Under the pieces are notes generated by a model that was not told the DNA's origin, ran no database searches, and saw only the letters and a program-made list of their open reading frames with translations. Positions 1 to 6,357 of a DNA stretch of 7,482 nt are shown here, piece by piece (the first letter of the stretch is position 1; each line of letters begins with the position of its first letter). Location of the stretch: contig JAESTO010000133.1 of the NCBI GenBank assembly GCA_016763565.1, forward strand, positions 1-7,482, given 5' to 3'. The position numbers were made by a program, and so were the translations under genes. Source of the DNA: Gammaproteobacteria bacterium (GTDB lineage Bacteria > Pseudomonadota > Gammaproteobacteria > JABDGN01).

Positions 1-195
1 CCTTACAGCTCTTATCACTCAATGTCCCTAATAAAAATAATCATCAAAAAACTATATCGCATTCATAATAAATCTTTATGCAAGGAAACCACTATGCCAA
101 CTAACCCACCACAAGAAAGCAAACACTTCAGTGAGAAGGTAAACGTGTTCAATACCACGCCAACCGCTCATTACCATCTAACCATAACTGATGTA

Positions 196-306
196 TTACT
201 TACCAAATTTAGACAACGCGTTAGCACTCATCCTAAACAATTCACGCACATCACCAGTCTGGACTTGTCGCTTTGCAAAGACATGATCCTGATATTCATT
301 TGTCAT
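196..306 (-). CDS. Possible 36-aa small ORF downstream of csrA, function unknown
   Basis: This short ORF starts with ATG at 306-304 and stops with TAA at 198-196. It begins MTNEYQDHVF and ends SKFGK. It is hydrophilic, with no membrane segment, signal peptide or motif I recognise. The main support is a good ribosome binding site: GGAG at 315-312 lies five bases before the ATG, within a purine-rich run AAGGGAGA. It is on the same strand as csrA and starts 46 bases after the csrA stop, so it could be a second gene of that transcript. The binding site lies at the foot of an inverted-repeat arm (315-322) that could pair with bases just after the csrA stop. It may instead be the remnant of a longer gene, because reading continues poorly after the stop. 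An overlapping plus-strand frame (94-444) also has a binding site, so the choice of strand is uncertain. Confidence 0.3.
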   Translation of the reverse strand: MTNEYQDHVFAKRQVQTGDVRELFRMSANALSKFGK

Positions 307-314
307 AATGTCTC

Positions 315-351
315 CCTTATTATTATCAATCAAAAAGCGTTATTAATAAGG
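315..351 (-). promoter_or_regulatory. Inverted repeat after csrA stop, overlapping ribosome binding site of the small ORF
   Basis: On the minus strand CCTTATTA (351-344) begins one base after the csrA stop codon, and TAATAAGG (322-315) is its perfect reverse complement. The loop is 21 bases. Two more pairs are possible after a mismatch. The second arm contributes the GG that starts the purine-rich ribosome binding site of the small ORF at 306. No T-run follows, so it does not look like an intrinsic terminator. A role in masking that ribosome binding site is inference. The stem is AT-rich and would be weak. Confidence 0.35.
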
Positions 352-352
352 T

Positions 353-556
353 CTAATCGATTGCTGAAGCTGCTTGTATTTTGTCAGCTTTTATTCGCTC
401 AAAAATTTCTTGGCGGTGAACAGAAATTTCTTTGGGGGCTTTAAGACCTAAGCGCACTTGATTCTCACGAATATTTATAGTTATATTTTTTTCTGAATTA
501 TCAAAATCATTGCCTATTACAATTTTTTGGCCAGGGTAACGGGTCAGAACCAACAT
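353..556 (-). CDS. csrA: Carbon storage regulator CsrA (RsmA) family RNA-binding protein, insertion variant
   Basis: This is a 67-residue CsrA/RsmA-family protein, which acts as a dimer binding GGA motifs in mRNA leaders to control translation and stability. Family hallmarks are MLVLTR at 1-6, G9-Q10, IG at 14-15, NQVRLGLKAPKEISVHR at about 32-48 and the C-terminal helix after EIF. The RNA-contacting residues of the family (R6 and the VHR arginine, here R48, equal to E. coli R44) are present. E. coli CsrA is 61 residues. The difference comes mostly from about four extra residues between strands 1 and 2, in the stretch DFDNSEKNITIN (17-28), plus a slightly altered tail. The start is ATG at 556-554. 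Upstream, GGTGGA lies eight bases before the ATG and is the likely ribosome binding site; its GGA could allow autoregulation (inference). It lies downstream of msbA across a 344-base spacer, not next to alaS or a tRNA gene as many main csrA copies do, so it could be a paralogue. Confidence 0.93.
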   Translation of the reverse strand: MLVLTRYPGQKIVIGNDFDNSEKNITINIRENQVRLGLKAPKEISVHRQEIFERIKADKIQAASAID

Positions 557-578
557 ATTTATCGTCCACCCTTATAGT

Positions 579-591
579 CTAAGACTCTTAG
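579..591. repeat. Perfect 13-bp palindrome in the csrA leader
   Basis: The plus strand reads CTAAGACTCTTAG, which is six perfect pairs around a central C. It lies 23-35 bases before the csrA start codon. It could be an operator or a short hairpin in the csrA 5' leader. The sequence shows no protein partner, so the role is unknown. Confidence 0.4.
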
Positions 592-709
592 CATTATCTG
601 CAACAGACAAAACTGTCATACATCTGCCAACAAGTAGCCAAAAAATTATTTTAACGTATTTTTTACCCATCATAAAGAAATTAAGTTACATACAATTTCG
701 AATTCAACC

Positions 710-737
710 TATTAGATGGGTAATAACGCATCTAATA
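710..737. repeat. 9-bp inverted repeat with 10-base loop
   Basis: TATTAGATG at 710-718 is the exact reverse complement of CATCTAATA at 729-737. The arms are AT-rich and no T-run follows on either strand, so this is not a standard intrinsic terminator. It lies midway between msbA and csrA, and its role is unknown. Confidence 0.45.
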
Positions 738-842
738 ACCACAATGATATCAGACGCCTTGTTCATGCCTATATTACTACAGGCACAAATAGCTGTTAAA
801 GCAAACACGCATAAACCGATACCCTATACTCAATCAACGCTT

Positions 843-857
843 AGCTATGTCATAGCT
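843..857. repeat. 15-base palindrome just downstream of msbA
   Basis: AGCTATG (843-849) and CATAGCT (851-857) are perfect reverse complements around one central base. It lies about 45 bases after the msbA stop codon. As RNA the arms would need at least one open pair for a loop. No T-run follows in the msbA direction, so it may be a protein-binding site or a weak 3'-end hairpin rather than a canonical terminator. Confidence 0.4.
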
Positions 858-900
858 TATCTTTTCAAGGGTATACGACTGAAGCAATCCCTATATCTAC

Positions 901-1560
901 CTACTCTTTATTCTTAAACTGCAAGCGATACAACTCGGCATAATGGCCTTGCTGTGCTAATAATTGTTGGTGATTGCCAGTTTCTATAATACGGCCTTTA
1001 TCCATTACCATAATCGTATCAGCATTTTCTATGGTTGATAAACGATGGGCAATAACTAAGGTGGTACGCTCTTTCATTAAGGCATCTAATGCCTTTTGGA
1101 TATAACGTTCTGCAACCGTATCTAATGATGATGTGGCTTCATCAAGAATTAATATTGGTGCATTTTTGAGGATAGCTCTAGCAATGGCTAAGCGTTGGCG
1201 TTGTCCACCCGATAACAACACACCATTTTCACCAACAACTGTATTCAATCCGTTTGGTAAATTTTCGACAAATTCTTTGGCATGTGCTCGGGTTAATGCT
1301 TGCCAGATAGCTTCTTCAGACACCTTGCTTAAACAGCCATAAGCAATATTATGCGTGACGGTGTCGTTAAATAATGTCACCTGCTGTGAAACCAACGCTA
1401 TTTGATCGCGCAAGCTAGCCAATGTCAACGTTTGAATATTAATATCGTCAATATAAATTTCACCTTGCGAAACATCATAGAAACGTGATAATAAACTCAC
1501 TAAAGTTGATTTTCCACTACCGGAGTGACCTACTAATGCTAACATCTTCCCCGACTTCAA
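901..1560 (-). CDS. msbA: MsbA lipid A exporter, ATPase-domain part (separated by frameshift)
   Basis: This is the nucleotide-binding domain of an MsbA-type ABC exporter, which flips lipid A-core across the inner membrane using ATP. The motifs are complete: Walker [10 protein letters not shown] at 11-19, Q-loop VSQQ at 57-60, signature LSGGQRQR at 116-123, Walker B ILILDE at 136-141, D-loop SSLD at 144-147 and the switch histidine in IAHRLS (H172). It ends in the MsbA-like tail [15 protein letters not shown]. The only available start, TTG at 1560-1558, overlaps the upstream stop in TTGA. It has no clear ribosome binding site and would omit the A-loop strand that lies in the upstream frame. 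This is therefore best read as the second part of one gene: moving back one base after the upstream CCT codon gives INLP-LKSGKM, matching the family's continuous sequence. Joined, the product is about 584 residues, against 582 in E. coli MsbA. Confidence 0.9.
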   Translation of the reverse strand: MKSGKMLALVGHSGSGKSTLVSLLSRFYDVSQGEIYIDDINIQTLTLASLRDQIALVSQQVTLFNDTVTHNIAYGCLSKVSEEAIWQALTRAHAKEFVENLPNGLNTVVGENGVLLSGGQRQRLAIARAILKNAPILILDEATSSLDTVAERYIQKALDALMKERTTLVIAHRLSTIENADTIMVMDKGRIIETGNHQQLLAQQGHYAELYRLQFKNKE

Positions 1561-2651
1561 GGTAAATTAATATCATGCAATACTGTTTGTGTAGTGCCTG
1601 CATAACAAAAATTCACATTGCGATAATGAATATTACCTTTAGCAGCTGTCAATATTTTAATCCCCTGATCAATTTCAGCTGGTTGATCAATTAACTCAAA
1701 AACACTTGCCGCACCGGCAACACCTTGTTGAATAATATTATTGACATTGGTTAGATCTTTTAGGGGTTTCAACAACATCACCATTGCAAATAACAACGCA
1801 ACAAAACCACCCGCTGTAATGTTATTATTAACGGAATGTACCGTGGCAATAAATATGGTAAAGGCTAAGACACAGGCACCGATCAGTTGTACGAAACTAG
1901 TGCTTAACACTTTAGCAATAACCACTTTCATTGCTTGATTACGATTGTCGCGTGTGGCTTGTTTAAATTTATTCGTTTCATAAGCTTGCCCACCAAAGGT
2001 ACGCACTTCCCGATAACCTTCGATGCTTTCTTCGGCCACATGCGTTATTTTTCCTAGTGATTCTTGTACCCGTTCGCTGACACGACGCATACGTTTACTG
2101 GCAAGACGCACAATGACACCAATAGTTGGAATAGCAACTAAATAAATTAAGCTTAGATGCCAATTAATAATAAACATTACCACCAGCAAACCAACAATTA
2201 GCACCACCGATTGCACAGCTGACGTAATCGCTTGTGTAGCGGCATTAGACACCTGTTCAACATTGTAAATGATTTTTGAGAGCAATTGCCCTGAAGTACT
2301 CTTGTCATAAAAACTGGCCGGTGCTTTGCTTAAATGAATAAACATCGCGTTACGTAAATCCATCACTACATCGCGCCCTACTCGCGTCATAAAATAAGTT
2401 GATAAAAAATTGGCAAAACCACGCAAGATAAAAATGCCAATAATTAAGAAAGGCAGCAGGATAATAAAATGGTGGTCAGGATGAATAAAGCCTTTATCTA
2501 ACAAAGGTTTCATTAAATGAGCAAAATATGCATCGATAGATGAATACAGCACACTACCTAATAAACCCAATACAAAAGCAACCCAATAGGGGCGAACATA
2601 GCTTAATAGGCGACGATAAACTTGTACCGCGCTCGTTTTTGTTTGACTCAT
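1557..2651 (-). CDS. msbA: MsbA lipid A exporter, transmembrane-domain part (frameshifted before Walker A)
   Basis: This 364-residue frame covers the MsbA transmembrane domain and the first strands of its ATPase domain. Hydrophobic segments are visible at roughly residues 20-42, 62-85, 143-161 and 165-186, 246-271 and 280-300. The text shows typical MsbA phrasing ([53 protein letters not shown]). The ATPase domain begins at about 340 with VNFCYAG, whose tyrosine is the expected A-loop aromatic residue. Reading then hits TGA at 1559-1557, right after DINLP and before Walker A. The start is ATG at 2651-2649, with AGGAA nine bases upstream. comEC lies upstream across 182 bases, as in the ycaI-msbA order of E. 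coli. Without correction, slippage or sequence error this half cannot hydrolyse ATP. I regard it and the 901-1560 frame as one gene. Confidence 0.92.
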   Translation of the reverse strand: MSQTKTSAVQVYRRLLSYVRPYWVAFVLGLLGSVLYSSIDAYFAHLMKPLLDKGFIHPDHHFIILLPFLIIGIFILRGFANFLSTYFMTRVGRDVVMDLRNAMFIHLSKAPASFYDKSTSGQLLSKIIYNVEQVSNAATQAITSAVQSVVLIVGLLVVMFIINWHLSLIYLVAIPTIGVIVRLASKRMRRVSERVQESLGKITHVAEESIEGYREVRTFGGQAYETNKFKQATRDNRNQAMKVVIAKVLSTSFVQLIGACVLAFTIFIATVHSVNNNITAGGFVALLFAMVMLLKPLKDLTNVNNIIQQGVAGAASVFELIDQPAEIDQGIKILTAAKGNIHYRNVNFCYAGTTQTVLHDINLP

Positions 2652-2679
2652 AGAAAATTATTCCTGATTTTGTAATGCT

Positions 2680-2706
2680 AGAAACGACCGTTAAACGTGC
2701 GTTTCT
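2680..2706. repeat. 7-bp inverted repeat in the msbA leader
   Basis: AGAAACG at 2680-2686 is the exact reverse complement of CGTTTCT at 2700-2706, with a 13-base loop that itself contains further CGTT/AACG motifs. It lies 29-55 bases before the msbA start codon. It could be an operator for an envelope-stress regulator or an mRNA leader hairpin; the sequence does not decide. Confidence 0.35.
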
Positions 2707-2730
2707 GAGGTTATATTGCAATAGCTATAA

Positions 2731-2756
2731 ATGTAGGACGAGCATTGCTCACCGGC
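2731..2756 (+). repeat. Degenerate REP-like palindrome
   Basis: An 11-base perfect palindrome GAGCATTGCTC (2740-2750) sits in the context TGTAGGACGAGCATTGCTCA. This resembles, from memory, a common dispersed intergenic motif of the form TGTAGGGCGGGCATTGCCCA. The assignment rests on recollection of the pattern, not on a search. It abuts the plus-strand terminator at 2758. Confidence 0.3.
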
Positions 2757-2757
2757 C

Positions 2758-2779
2758 ATCGGCATAAACCGATTTTTTT
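2758..2779 (+). terminator. Intrinsic terminator on the plus strand (no plus-strand gene in front of it)
   Basis: ATCGG (2758-2762) pairs perfectly with CCGAT (2769-2773) across a six-base loop CATAAA, and seven T residues (2773-2779) follow. The order stem then T-run points to the plus strand. On the minus strand no T-run follows the stem, so it does not terminate comEC. All neighbouring genes are on the minus strand, so it would end either antisense transcription coming from msbA or a short unannotated plus-strand RNA. The stem is short (5 bp), so strength may be modest. Confidence 0.5.
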
Positions 2780-2833
2780 AACAACAACGTCTTCAAGCTA
2801 TTGTACAGATGCGCAACTACTCAATCAATAAAT

Positions 2834-5191
2834 TTATTTATCTTGGCAAATTTGCCAAATATGGCAAGCTATTTTGCGAAATAATATCGGTTTAGCAATA
2901 GGCTGCTGTGCAGAAAGAACAAAACTAATCGCCCCATCGCTCGCAGTATTGTATTGTTGCACCTCAATAGCACGATAACGTTTAACAATTCGCCAATTAG
3001 GAAAATGAAAACGATTACGATAACCAACAGGAAACAATACATCATCAGGCTGCACTGCACGAATAAATGCCTGGGTTGACGATGTACGGCTACCATGATG
3101 GGGTGCAATTAAAATATTAGCCCTTAATTGTGCAGCTTGATGTGTTACTAAATAACGCTCAGCAGCCGCTTCAATATCACCAGTCAATAGAATATGCGTG
3201 TTACCCACACTAATACGCAACACGCAAGAAAGATCGTTTTTTGATAACGTTTTATCATTCATAAAATGACGAGAAGGATAAAGCACATTAAATAAAACCC
3301 CATCCCATTGCCAATGCTGTCCAGCCAAGCAATAAGTTGCCTTAATTTTTTTAAAACGCCGCGGCACACTGGTTTTTATTTGTTGCACAGTTAACTGGCT
3401 TATTAATGAGTGTGCGCCGCCAATATGATCATTGTCACCATGGCTAATCATCAACATACTAACCTGGTGAATGCCTCGATATAATAAATAAGGTACGACT
3501 ACTGCTTTGCCCATATCAAAACTATCACTGTATTTTGCACCTGTGTCAAAGACTAAGACATGATGTTGTGTTTGTACAACTGCTGACAAACCCTGTCCCA
3601 CATCTAACAATGTCAGCCACACCACTCCGTTCCTTGGCGCACTCGGTGTTTGCCAAAACAAGGGCAAAAAACACACGATGCCAAGCCAACGTCCTGGTAT
3701 GCCACGTGGCGCAAGCAATAAAGCGACACCCGCCACAATAAAAATTAATAGCCACCCACTATTAACTGCATGTTGCCAAATAAAGAGAGGGTGGCCTGTT
3801 AAATAGGTTAACAGCTGCCATATATAATACAAACTGAGTTGTGCAGCCGCTAAAAAATAATAGGCCAGCGACGGCAATACTAAACTCAATAAGGCACCCA
3901 ATAAACTGAGTGGCACTGTCACAAAACTGACCCATGGAATAGCGATGACATTAGCAATGGGTGAGACCAACGAAGCTTGATGAAAAAACAATAAGGTCAA
4001 TGGTAATAAACCAACAACTACCGCATATTGTGGTCGAATAATTTTCCAATAAAAACCTTTGAGGCGCACACGTGCAGCTAAGGCGTAAATCAACACCGCT
4101 ACTGCTGTAAAAGATAACCAAAACCCCATTGATAACACCGATAAGGGTTGCAACAACAGCACCATGAGTAACGCCATGGAAAACGCTTGCCAGCTGATTA
4201 ATTGACGACGAAAAACGATCATTGCCATAAAAACGGCTACCATCACAAATGCCCGCTGAGTGGGAATAGAAAAACCCGCCAAAGCGCTGTAACCTAATGC
4301 CCCAATGATTGAGGCAATAGCCGCGGCACGGGGTGCAGCAAAACGTAACGATAGATAAGTGAATTGTCGCCAGACAAAACGCAACAAAAAAAATACCACA
4401 CTAGCAATTAAGCCAATATGTAAACCAGAAATCGCCACCAAATGGCTCGTACCCGTATTTTGCAATATTTGCCATTGTGATGGTGTAATGCCATTTTTTT
4501 CACCAATGGTTAAAGCGATAATGATGCCTGTTAGCGGCTTATTCTTTAACAACCGTGTTATATTGGCTTGCATAGCTTGCCGTATACGGCCAATAGGATA
4601 AACATACCAATGGCTAGCGTGTCGATAAGTATTATGGCCAATAACCAGATAGCCCGTTGCACGAATACCTTTTTGAAACAAGCCACGCGCATAATCAAAA
4701 CTGCCCGGATTCTCTAAGCTGTGTGGCCGTTTTAAGCGTACTTGTAATTGCCAACGATCACCAATAGAGAATTGAAGCCGTTGATTTTTTTTGCTATACC
4801 AACGCAGCATAACACGGGTATTAATAGCCTGATGATTAAAACGTTGTACATGAAATAAAAAACTCACGCCTCGTTGCTTAGCCTCAGGTATGCTAGCAAT
4901 ATTGCCGATAACGGTAATAGTTTTTCCTTCAAGTGGCTTAGGCAATGTCCATTGTAAAACGCTTTGACAATGCCACAACAACAAAATGAATGCAAGAAGA
5001 CTGACGGCTGACCCTTGTAAAAAAGTGTTTAAGAAATCAGGCAATTTGGCACGATAAACACATAAAATGCTCACAATGATAAGCAAAGCGATGACGAAAG
5101 GCCAAAGCGATAGCAACGATGATAAAAAGAAAATACTGCACGTTGTCAGCAGAAATATAATAGCAAAAATTATCAATAGCGTAACAACCAA
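2834..5191 (-). CDS. comEC: ComEC/Rec2 family DNA uptake channel, inner membrane
   Basis: This 785-residue protein is a full-length ComEC/Rec2 (YcaI in E. coli). It forms the inner-membrane channel through which single-stranded DNA enters during natural transformation. The domains are in order. N-terminal membrane helices occupy about 1-80. A soluble OB-like region covers about 85-190 with the family phrase RPHSLENPGSFDYARG (155-170). The Competence core runs from about 220 to 500 with GTSHLVAISGLHIG (247-260) and many helices. A C-terminal metallo-beta-lactamase-like domain starts near 525. That domain keeps LLDVGQG (528-534), FDTG (548-551), HGDNDH (584-589), LLTGD (668-672) and APHHGS (696-701), so its metal-binding and nuclease-type residues look intact. 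The longest frame starts with TTG at 5191 and lacks a clear ribosome binding site, so the true start is uncertain; in-frame TTG and GTG codons follow within 40 codons. msbA follows on the same strand. Confidence 0.95.
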   Translation of the reverse strand: MVVTLLIIFAIIFLLTTCSIFFLSSLLSLWPFVIALLIIVSILCVYRAKLPDFLNTFLQGSAVSLLAFILLLWHCQSVLQWTLPKPLEGKTITVIGNIASIPEAKQRGVSFLFHVQRFNHQAINTRVMLRWYSKKNQRLQFSIGDRWQLQVRLKRPHSLENPGSFDYARGLFQKGIRATGYLVIGHNTYRHASHWYVYPIGRIRQAMQANITRLLKNKPLTGIIIALTIGEKNGITPSQWQILQNTGTSHLVAISGLHIGLIASVVFFLLRFVWRQFTYLSLRFAAPRAAAIASIIGALGYSALAGFSIPTQRAFVMVAVFMAMIVFRRQLISWQAFSMALLMVLLLQPLSVLSMGFWLSFTAVAVLIYALAARVRLKGFYWKIIRPQYAVVVGLLPLTLLFFHQASLVSPIANVIAIPWVSFVTVPLSLLGALLSLVLPSLAYYFLAAAQLSLYYIWQLLTYLTGHPLFIWQHAVNSGWLLIFIVAGVALLLAPRGIPGRWLGIVCFLPLFWQTPSAPRNGVVWLTLLDVGQGLSAVVQTQHHVLVFDTGAKYSDSFDMGKAVVVPYLLYRGIHQVSMLMISHGDNDHIGGAHSLISQLTVQQIKTSVPRRFKKIKATYCLAGQHWQWDGVLFNVLYPSRHFMNDKTLSKNDLSCVLRISVGNTHILLTGDIEAAAERYLVTHQAAQLRANILIAPHHGSRTSSTQAFIRAVQPDDVLFPVGYRNRFHFPNWRIVKRYRAIEVQQYNTASDGAISFVLSAQQPIAKPILFRKIACHIWQICQDK

Positions 5192-5652
5192 TAATTTATT
5201 TTTAAATTAAATATTAATGAATTAAACAGTTTATCAAACAATTCTTACAAAGCCCAGCCCAGAAACCATAAAAAATCGACCTGTTTAAATCCATTAAGCA
5301 CACGGATCAACGATGGCATTATTGCTGTAAAAATATTGTCCGCAGTTCTACTATGAGCATATGTTATGCCTTCACTCCCTGTATTCCATACCAACATGTA
5401 TTACCGCATTTTTTGGCAGTCATTATCCGTAGCAACTTAGATCTTTGTATATGACAGATTGAATCATGGATCTATAGCAATGATGAAATAAAACACTTGG
5501 GTAGACAATGTATAAAGGAAGAGTGTCGGCTAACGTCGATGGCTGGCGGATCACGCCCATTAGGTTAAAAATATACGCATTAAAGAATCTGCATTTTGGT
5601 TTGTGTTTGGCACAATGTCGTCTATTTATCAAATAGCTCTAGATAACAACCT
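5192..5652. other. 461-base spacer between lolD and comEC, no convincing gene
   Basis: No frame here encodes a protein I recognise. The longest are a 69-residue minus-strand frame (5423-5632) and a 42-residue plus-strand frame (5508-5636), both rich in cysteine, isoleucine and histidine and without ribosome binding sites. The stretch 5521-5560 is visibly richer in GC than its surroundings and contains a small stem GGCG-GATCA-CGCC. TAGATC/GATCTA form a loose inverted repeat around 5438-5475. The part next to comEC (5192-5240) is very AT-rich and probably holds the comEC promoter: TTGATA on the minus strand at 5237-5232 matches a -35 box well, but no well-spaced -10 stands out. There is no lolE remnant and no tRNA. 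Confidence 0.5.
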
Positions 5653-6357
5653 CTAGCTTTCTTTTAAACAACCTTCTTCTAAACAACCTTCTTCTAAATA
5701 CAGTACTCGGTCCATTTTTGCAGCCAAATTTTCATCATGCGTCACAATCACTAGGCTGGTTTGAAAAGCACGATTCAATTCCAGCATCAACGCACATACT
5801 TCCTCGGCCGTTTGCTTATCCAAATTGCCCGTTGGTTCATCAGCCAACACACACGAGGGGCGCGTTACCAAAGCACGAGCAATCGCTACTCGTTGCCTTT
5901 CGCCACCTGATAACTCAGCAACTTTATGGTATAAACGCTTAGCCAAGCCAATTTTTTCTAAAATATCTTTGGCTTGCTCTTGAGATTTTTTTTGAGAAAC
6001 TCCCTTTATTAACAATGGCATACAGATGTTTTCTAATGCATCAAACTCAGGCAACAAATGATGAAATTGATAGACAAATCCCAATGTTTGATTACGCAAT
6101 AAACAACGTTGCTTTTCTGGCAAAGTAAATATATTTTTATTATTTAAGTACACAGCACCGTAATCGGCTTGCTCTAATCCGCCCAACAAATGAAGTAAAG
6201 TACTCTTGCCCGAGCCAGAACGACCAATAATCGCGACAGTTTCCCCTTTAGATATTTGTAAATTTAATTGATTCAACACATTAATGCGTAAATTGCCATC
6301 ACAAAACGTCTTACTAATGTCTTCACAGCGCAAGACAATATTATTGCTATTACTCAT
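5653..6357 (-). CDS. lolD: LolD, ATPase of the lipoprotein-releasing ABC transporter
   Basis: LolD is the cytoplasmic ATPase that powers release of outer-membrane lipoproteins from the inner membrane to LolA. The 234-residue protein has every ABC motif: Walker [10 protein letters not shown] (45-53), Q-loop at Q97 inside the LolD-type phrase [17 protein letters not shown] (94-110), signature LSGGERQR (149-156), Walker B VLADEP (170-175) followed by TGNLD, and the switch histidine in VTHD (H207). The ATG at 6357-6355 overlaps the end of the upstream permease gene by eight bases. GGAGG in that gene's last codons lies nine bases before it, which indicates tight translational coupling. The C-terminus differs from the usual LolD tail: it carries an in-frame tandem duplication, [14 protein letters not shown] (221-234), caused by a repeated 15-base unit. 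comEC is the next gene, after a long spacer; no lolE follows. Confidence 0.96.
   Translation of the reverse strand: MSNSNNIVLRCEDISKTFCDGNLRINVLNQLNLQISKGETVAIIGRSGSGKSTLLHLLGGLEQADYGAVYLNNKNIFTLPEKQRCLLRNQTLGFVYQFHHLLPEFDALENICMPLLIKGVSQKKSQEQAKDILEKIGLAKRLYHKVAELSGGERQRVAIARALVTRPSCVLADEPTGNLDKQTAEEVCALMLELNRAFQTSLVIVTHDENLAAKMDRVLYLEEGCLEEGCLKES
5666..5695. repeat. Two perfect 15-bp tandem repeats at the 3' end of lolD
   Basis: The unit AAACAACCTTCTTCT (plus strand) occurs at 5666-5680 and again at 5681-5695. A degenerate partial copy lies on the stop-codon side (5657-5665), and the next unit begins at 5696. In lolD it encodes the repeated LEEGC. The length is a multiple of three, so gain or loss of a unit keeps the frame and changes only the extreme C-terminus. 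Confidence 0.8.

Larger units (their letters stand above)
557..900. other. 344-base spacer between csrA and msbA with several dyads, no convincing gene
   Basis: I see no recognisable protein in any frame, and no trace of lpxK, which often follows msbA. The spacer holds the csrA leader, a 13-bp palindrome (579-591), an inverted repeat TATTAGATG (710-718) / CATCTAATA (729-737) with a 10-base loop, a weaker pair TGCCT (766-770) / AGGCA (781-785), and a 15-base palindrome (843-857). A run from A-rich to T-rich sequence (about 640-664) could form a weak AT stem. I could not find a promoter with good -35 and -10 hexamers for csrA. A TATGAT-like -10 lies on the minus strand at 674-669, but its upstream hexamer is poor. 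Confidence 0.5.

Noticed and set aside
315..351. Intrinsic terminator for csrA.
   Set aside because: The stem is AT-rich with a 21-base loop and no T-run follows on the minus strand.
94..444. Plus-strand frame of 116 codons starting at ATG 94, with AAGGA seven bases upstream.
   Set aside because: Its last 92 bases run antisense through csrA, the product matches nothing I recognise, and the overlapping minus-strand small ORF has a stronger ribosome binding site in line with csrA. It remains a weak possibility.
704..808. Minus-strand 34-codon frame with a lipoprotein-like stretch (FALTAICACSNIG).
   Set aside because: It resembles an entericidin-type lipobox only loosely, starts with GTG, has no ribosome binding site, and lacks a basic N-terminus.
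1133..1342. Antisense and alternate-frame ORFs inside msbA, comEC, lolD and the permease (for example 1741-1938, 3535-3741, 4359-4601, 5718-5942, 6633-6848).
   Set aside because: All lie within well-supported genes in other frames, lack ribosome binding sites and have no recognisable product.
1557..1560. Translational coupling of two separate MsbA half-proteins through the TTGA overlap.
   Set aside because: The break falls between the A-loop strand and Walker A, inside one folded domain, and no ribosome binding site precedes the TTG. A frameshift in one gene explains it better.
1557..1565. Programmed -1 frameshift signal at the msbA break.
   Set aside because: The bases TTTACCTTGA do not form an X-XXY-YYZ slippery heptamer, and re-pairing of the proline tRNA one base back would be poor, so programmed slippage is not supported by sequence.
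5423..5632. 69-codon minus-strand frame in the lolD-comEC spacer.
   Set aside because: No ribosome binding site, unusual composition, no recognisable family; more likely chance reading of a non-coding spacer.
5508..5636. 42-codon plus-strand frame in the same spacer.
   Set aside because: No ribosome binding site and no recognisable motif; it overlaps the frame above and neither looks selected for coding.
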